Source: WHSW01 sp963821025 (lineage in GTDB: Bacteria; Actinomycetota; Thermoleophilia; Solirubrobacterales; 70-9). Taken from it: 64,000 bases of DNA. The stretch lies in NCBI GenBank assembly GCA_963821025.1, contig CAWGCG010000005.1, forward strand, positions 1-64,000, given 5' to 3'. Position numbers and translations under genes: made by a program. The notes under the pieces were generated by a model. It was given only the letters and a program-made list of their open reading frames with translations. It was not told the origin of the DNA and made no database searches. Each line of letters opens with the position of its first letter. The first letter of the stretch is position 1. This document shows, one piece after another, positions 63,503 through 64,000 of this stretch.

Positions 63503-64000
63503 GCCAGACGCTGTTTCAGCGCCTCGATTTGGCTGCGGATCTCGGCCGGCAGCCGCTCGCCGAACTGACCGAGGAACTCCTCGACCTGGGGAAGCTGGTC
63601 GCGAAACAGATCCGAGTCCACCGCCAGCAGCTGCTCCATCGCCGCGGCGGAAACGTCGGCGCCGTCGAGCTCGAGCTGTCCCTCGGCGGGAACAAGCCCG
63701 ATCGGGGTCTCGACCGTCTCACCCTCACCGTCGCAGCGGCGAAACACCCACTCGAGCACGCGGCTGTTCTCGCCGAAGCCCGGCCACAGAAGCTTGCCGT
63801 CCTCGTCCTTGCGAAACCAGTTGACCACGAACACGCGCGGCATCTCGCCGGCGTGCGCCCGGCCGAGGTCGAGCCAGTGCTGGAAGTAGTCGGCCATGTT
63901 GTAGCCGCAGAACGGCAGCATCGCCATCGGGTCGAAGCGCAGCTCGCCGACCTCGCCGGCGGCGGCCGCAGTCGTCTGCGATGACATCGTCGCACCGAGG
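63499..64000 (-). CDS. pckG: GTP-dependent PEP carboxykinase, 3' part
   Basis: The C-terminal 167 codons of the enzyme that converts oxaloacetate to PEP; the gene continues past the right edge. Diagnostic text: ATMSSQTTAAAAGEVGELRF, DPMAMLPFCGYNMADYFQHW, FVVNWFRKDEDGKLLWPGFG and ENSRVLEWVFRRCDGEGE, with GLVPAEGQLELDG near the end. This is the GTP-type family, usual in actinobacteria. It is a gluconeogenic exit for malate/oxaloacetate made by the ethylmalonyl-CoA pathway. The reading frame is intact up to the edge. Confidence 0.93.
   Translation of the reverse strand, partial: LGATMSSQTTAAAAGEVGELRFDPMAMLPFCGYNMADYFQHWLDLGRAHAGEMPRVFVVNWFRKDEDGKLLWPGFGENSRVLEWVFRRCDGEGETVETPIGLVPAEGQLELDGADVSAAAMEQLLAVDSDLFRDQLPQVEEFLGQFGERLPAEIRSQIEALKQRLA

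Overview
The window is 64 kb of very GC-rich bacterial DNA, packed with genes on both strands. Several features point to an actinobacterium, probably of the Thermoleophilia type (Solirubrobacter/Gaiella-like). They are a full coenzyme F420 route (fused fbiC, cofD, cofC, cofE, F420:NADP reductase), a DivIVA-domain protein, GTP-type PEP carboxykinase, many GTG/TTG starts and a Streptomyces-type ethylmalonyl-CoA gene set. The taxonomic placement is an inference from gene content, not from a marker alignment.

Layout. 0.3-2.7 kb: arsenic island. arsR-arsI (minus) diverge from arsC-aquaglyceroporin (plus) across a small operator/promoter region. 2.7-6.6 kb: five tRNA genes (Pro, Gly, Trp, Leu, Leu), two secreted CAP-domain proteins, a decayed GAP/Sap transporter and a SRAP protein. 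6.6-19.4 kb: M28 peptidase, acetoacetyl-CoA synthetase, hydrolases, acyl-CoA carboxylase beta, DivIVA, 3-hydroxybutyryl-CoA dehydrogenase, HMG-CoA lyase, SDR. 19.4-27 kb: F420 region, with a 51-bp tandem-repeat array exactly between the F420:NADP reductase and cofD, and a palindromic repeat inserted in frame inside fbiC. 27-31.5 kb: aquaporin, pyrophosphatase, an orphan THI5/NMT1-type lipoprotein and a GGDEF-EAL protein. 31.5-36.4 kb: metal operon (two-domain multicopper oxidase, ZIP, DtxR/MntR, Nramp) with an MntR-like box at its promoter. 36.4-46 kb: YgfZ, a coiled-coil nuclease-like protein, LOG protein, phospholipase D-like protein, crotonyl-CoA carboxylase/reductase, LysR regulator, ClpS, metallo-hydrolase. 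46-62.6 kb: ethylmalonyl-CoA mutase, mesaconyl-CoA hydratase, methylsuccinyl-CoA dehydrogenase and malyl-CoA/methylmalyl-CoA lyase among unrelated genes. 62.6-63.5 kb: HTH/nucleotidyltransferase pair. Right edge: 3' part of GTP-dependent PEP carboxykinase.

How it fits together. Acetoacetate activation, 3-hydroxybutyryl-CoA dehydrogenase, Ccr, Ecm, Mcd, Mch and Mcl form most of an ethylmalonyl-CoA pathway for growth on acetate-generating substrates. PEP carboxykinase is a natural gluconeogenic exit. The genes are spread over several transcription units rather than one operon.

The most unusual observations are: (i) three genes whose conserved N-termini can only be included if translation starts at CTG, two of them overlapping the previous stop as CTGA, plus a clpS whose conserved N-terminus has no standard start; (ii) the 51-bp array whose units each carry an SD-like GAGG and a GTG, with cofD using the last one; (iii) a palindromic mobile repeat translated inside FbiC, with a second intergenic copy 19.7 kb away; (iv) an arsenic operon with no visible efflux pump, apparently relying on an aquaglyceroporin, and with an arsR promoter placed for a leaderless mRNA.
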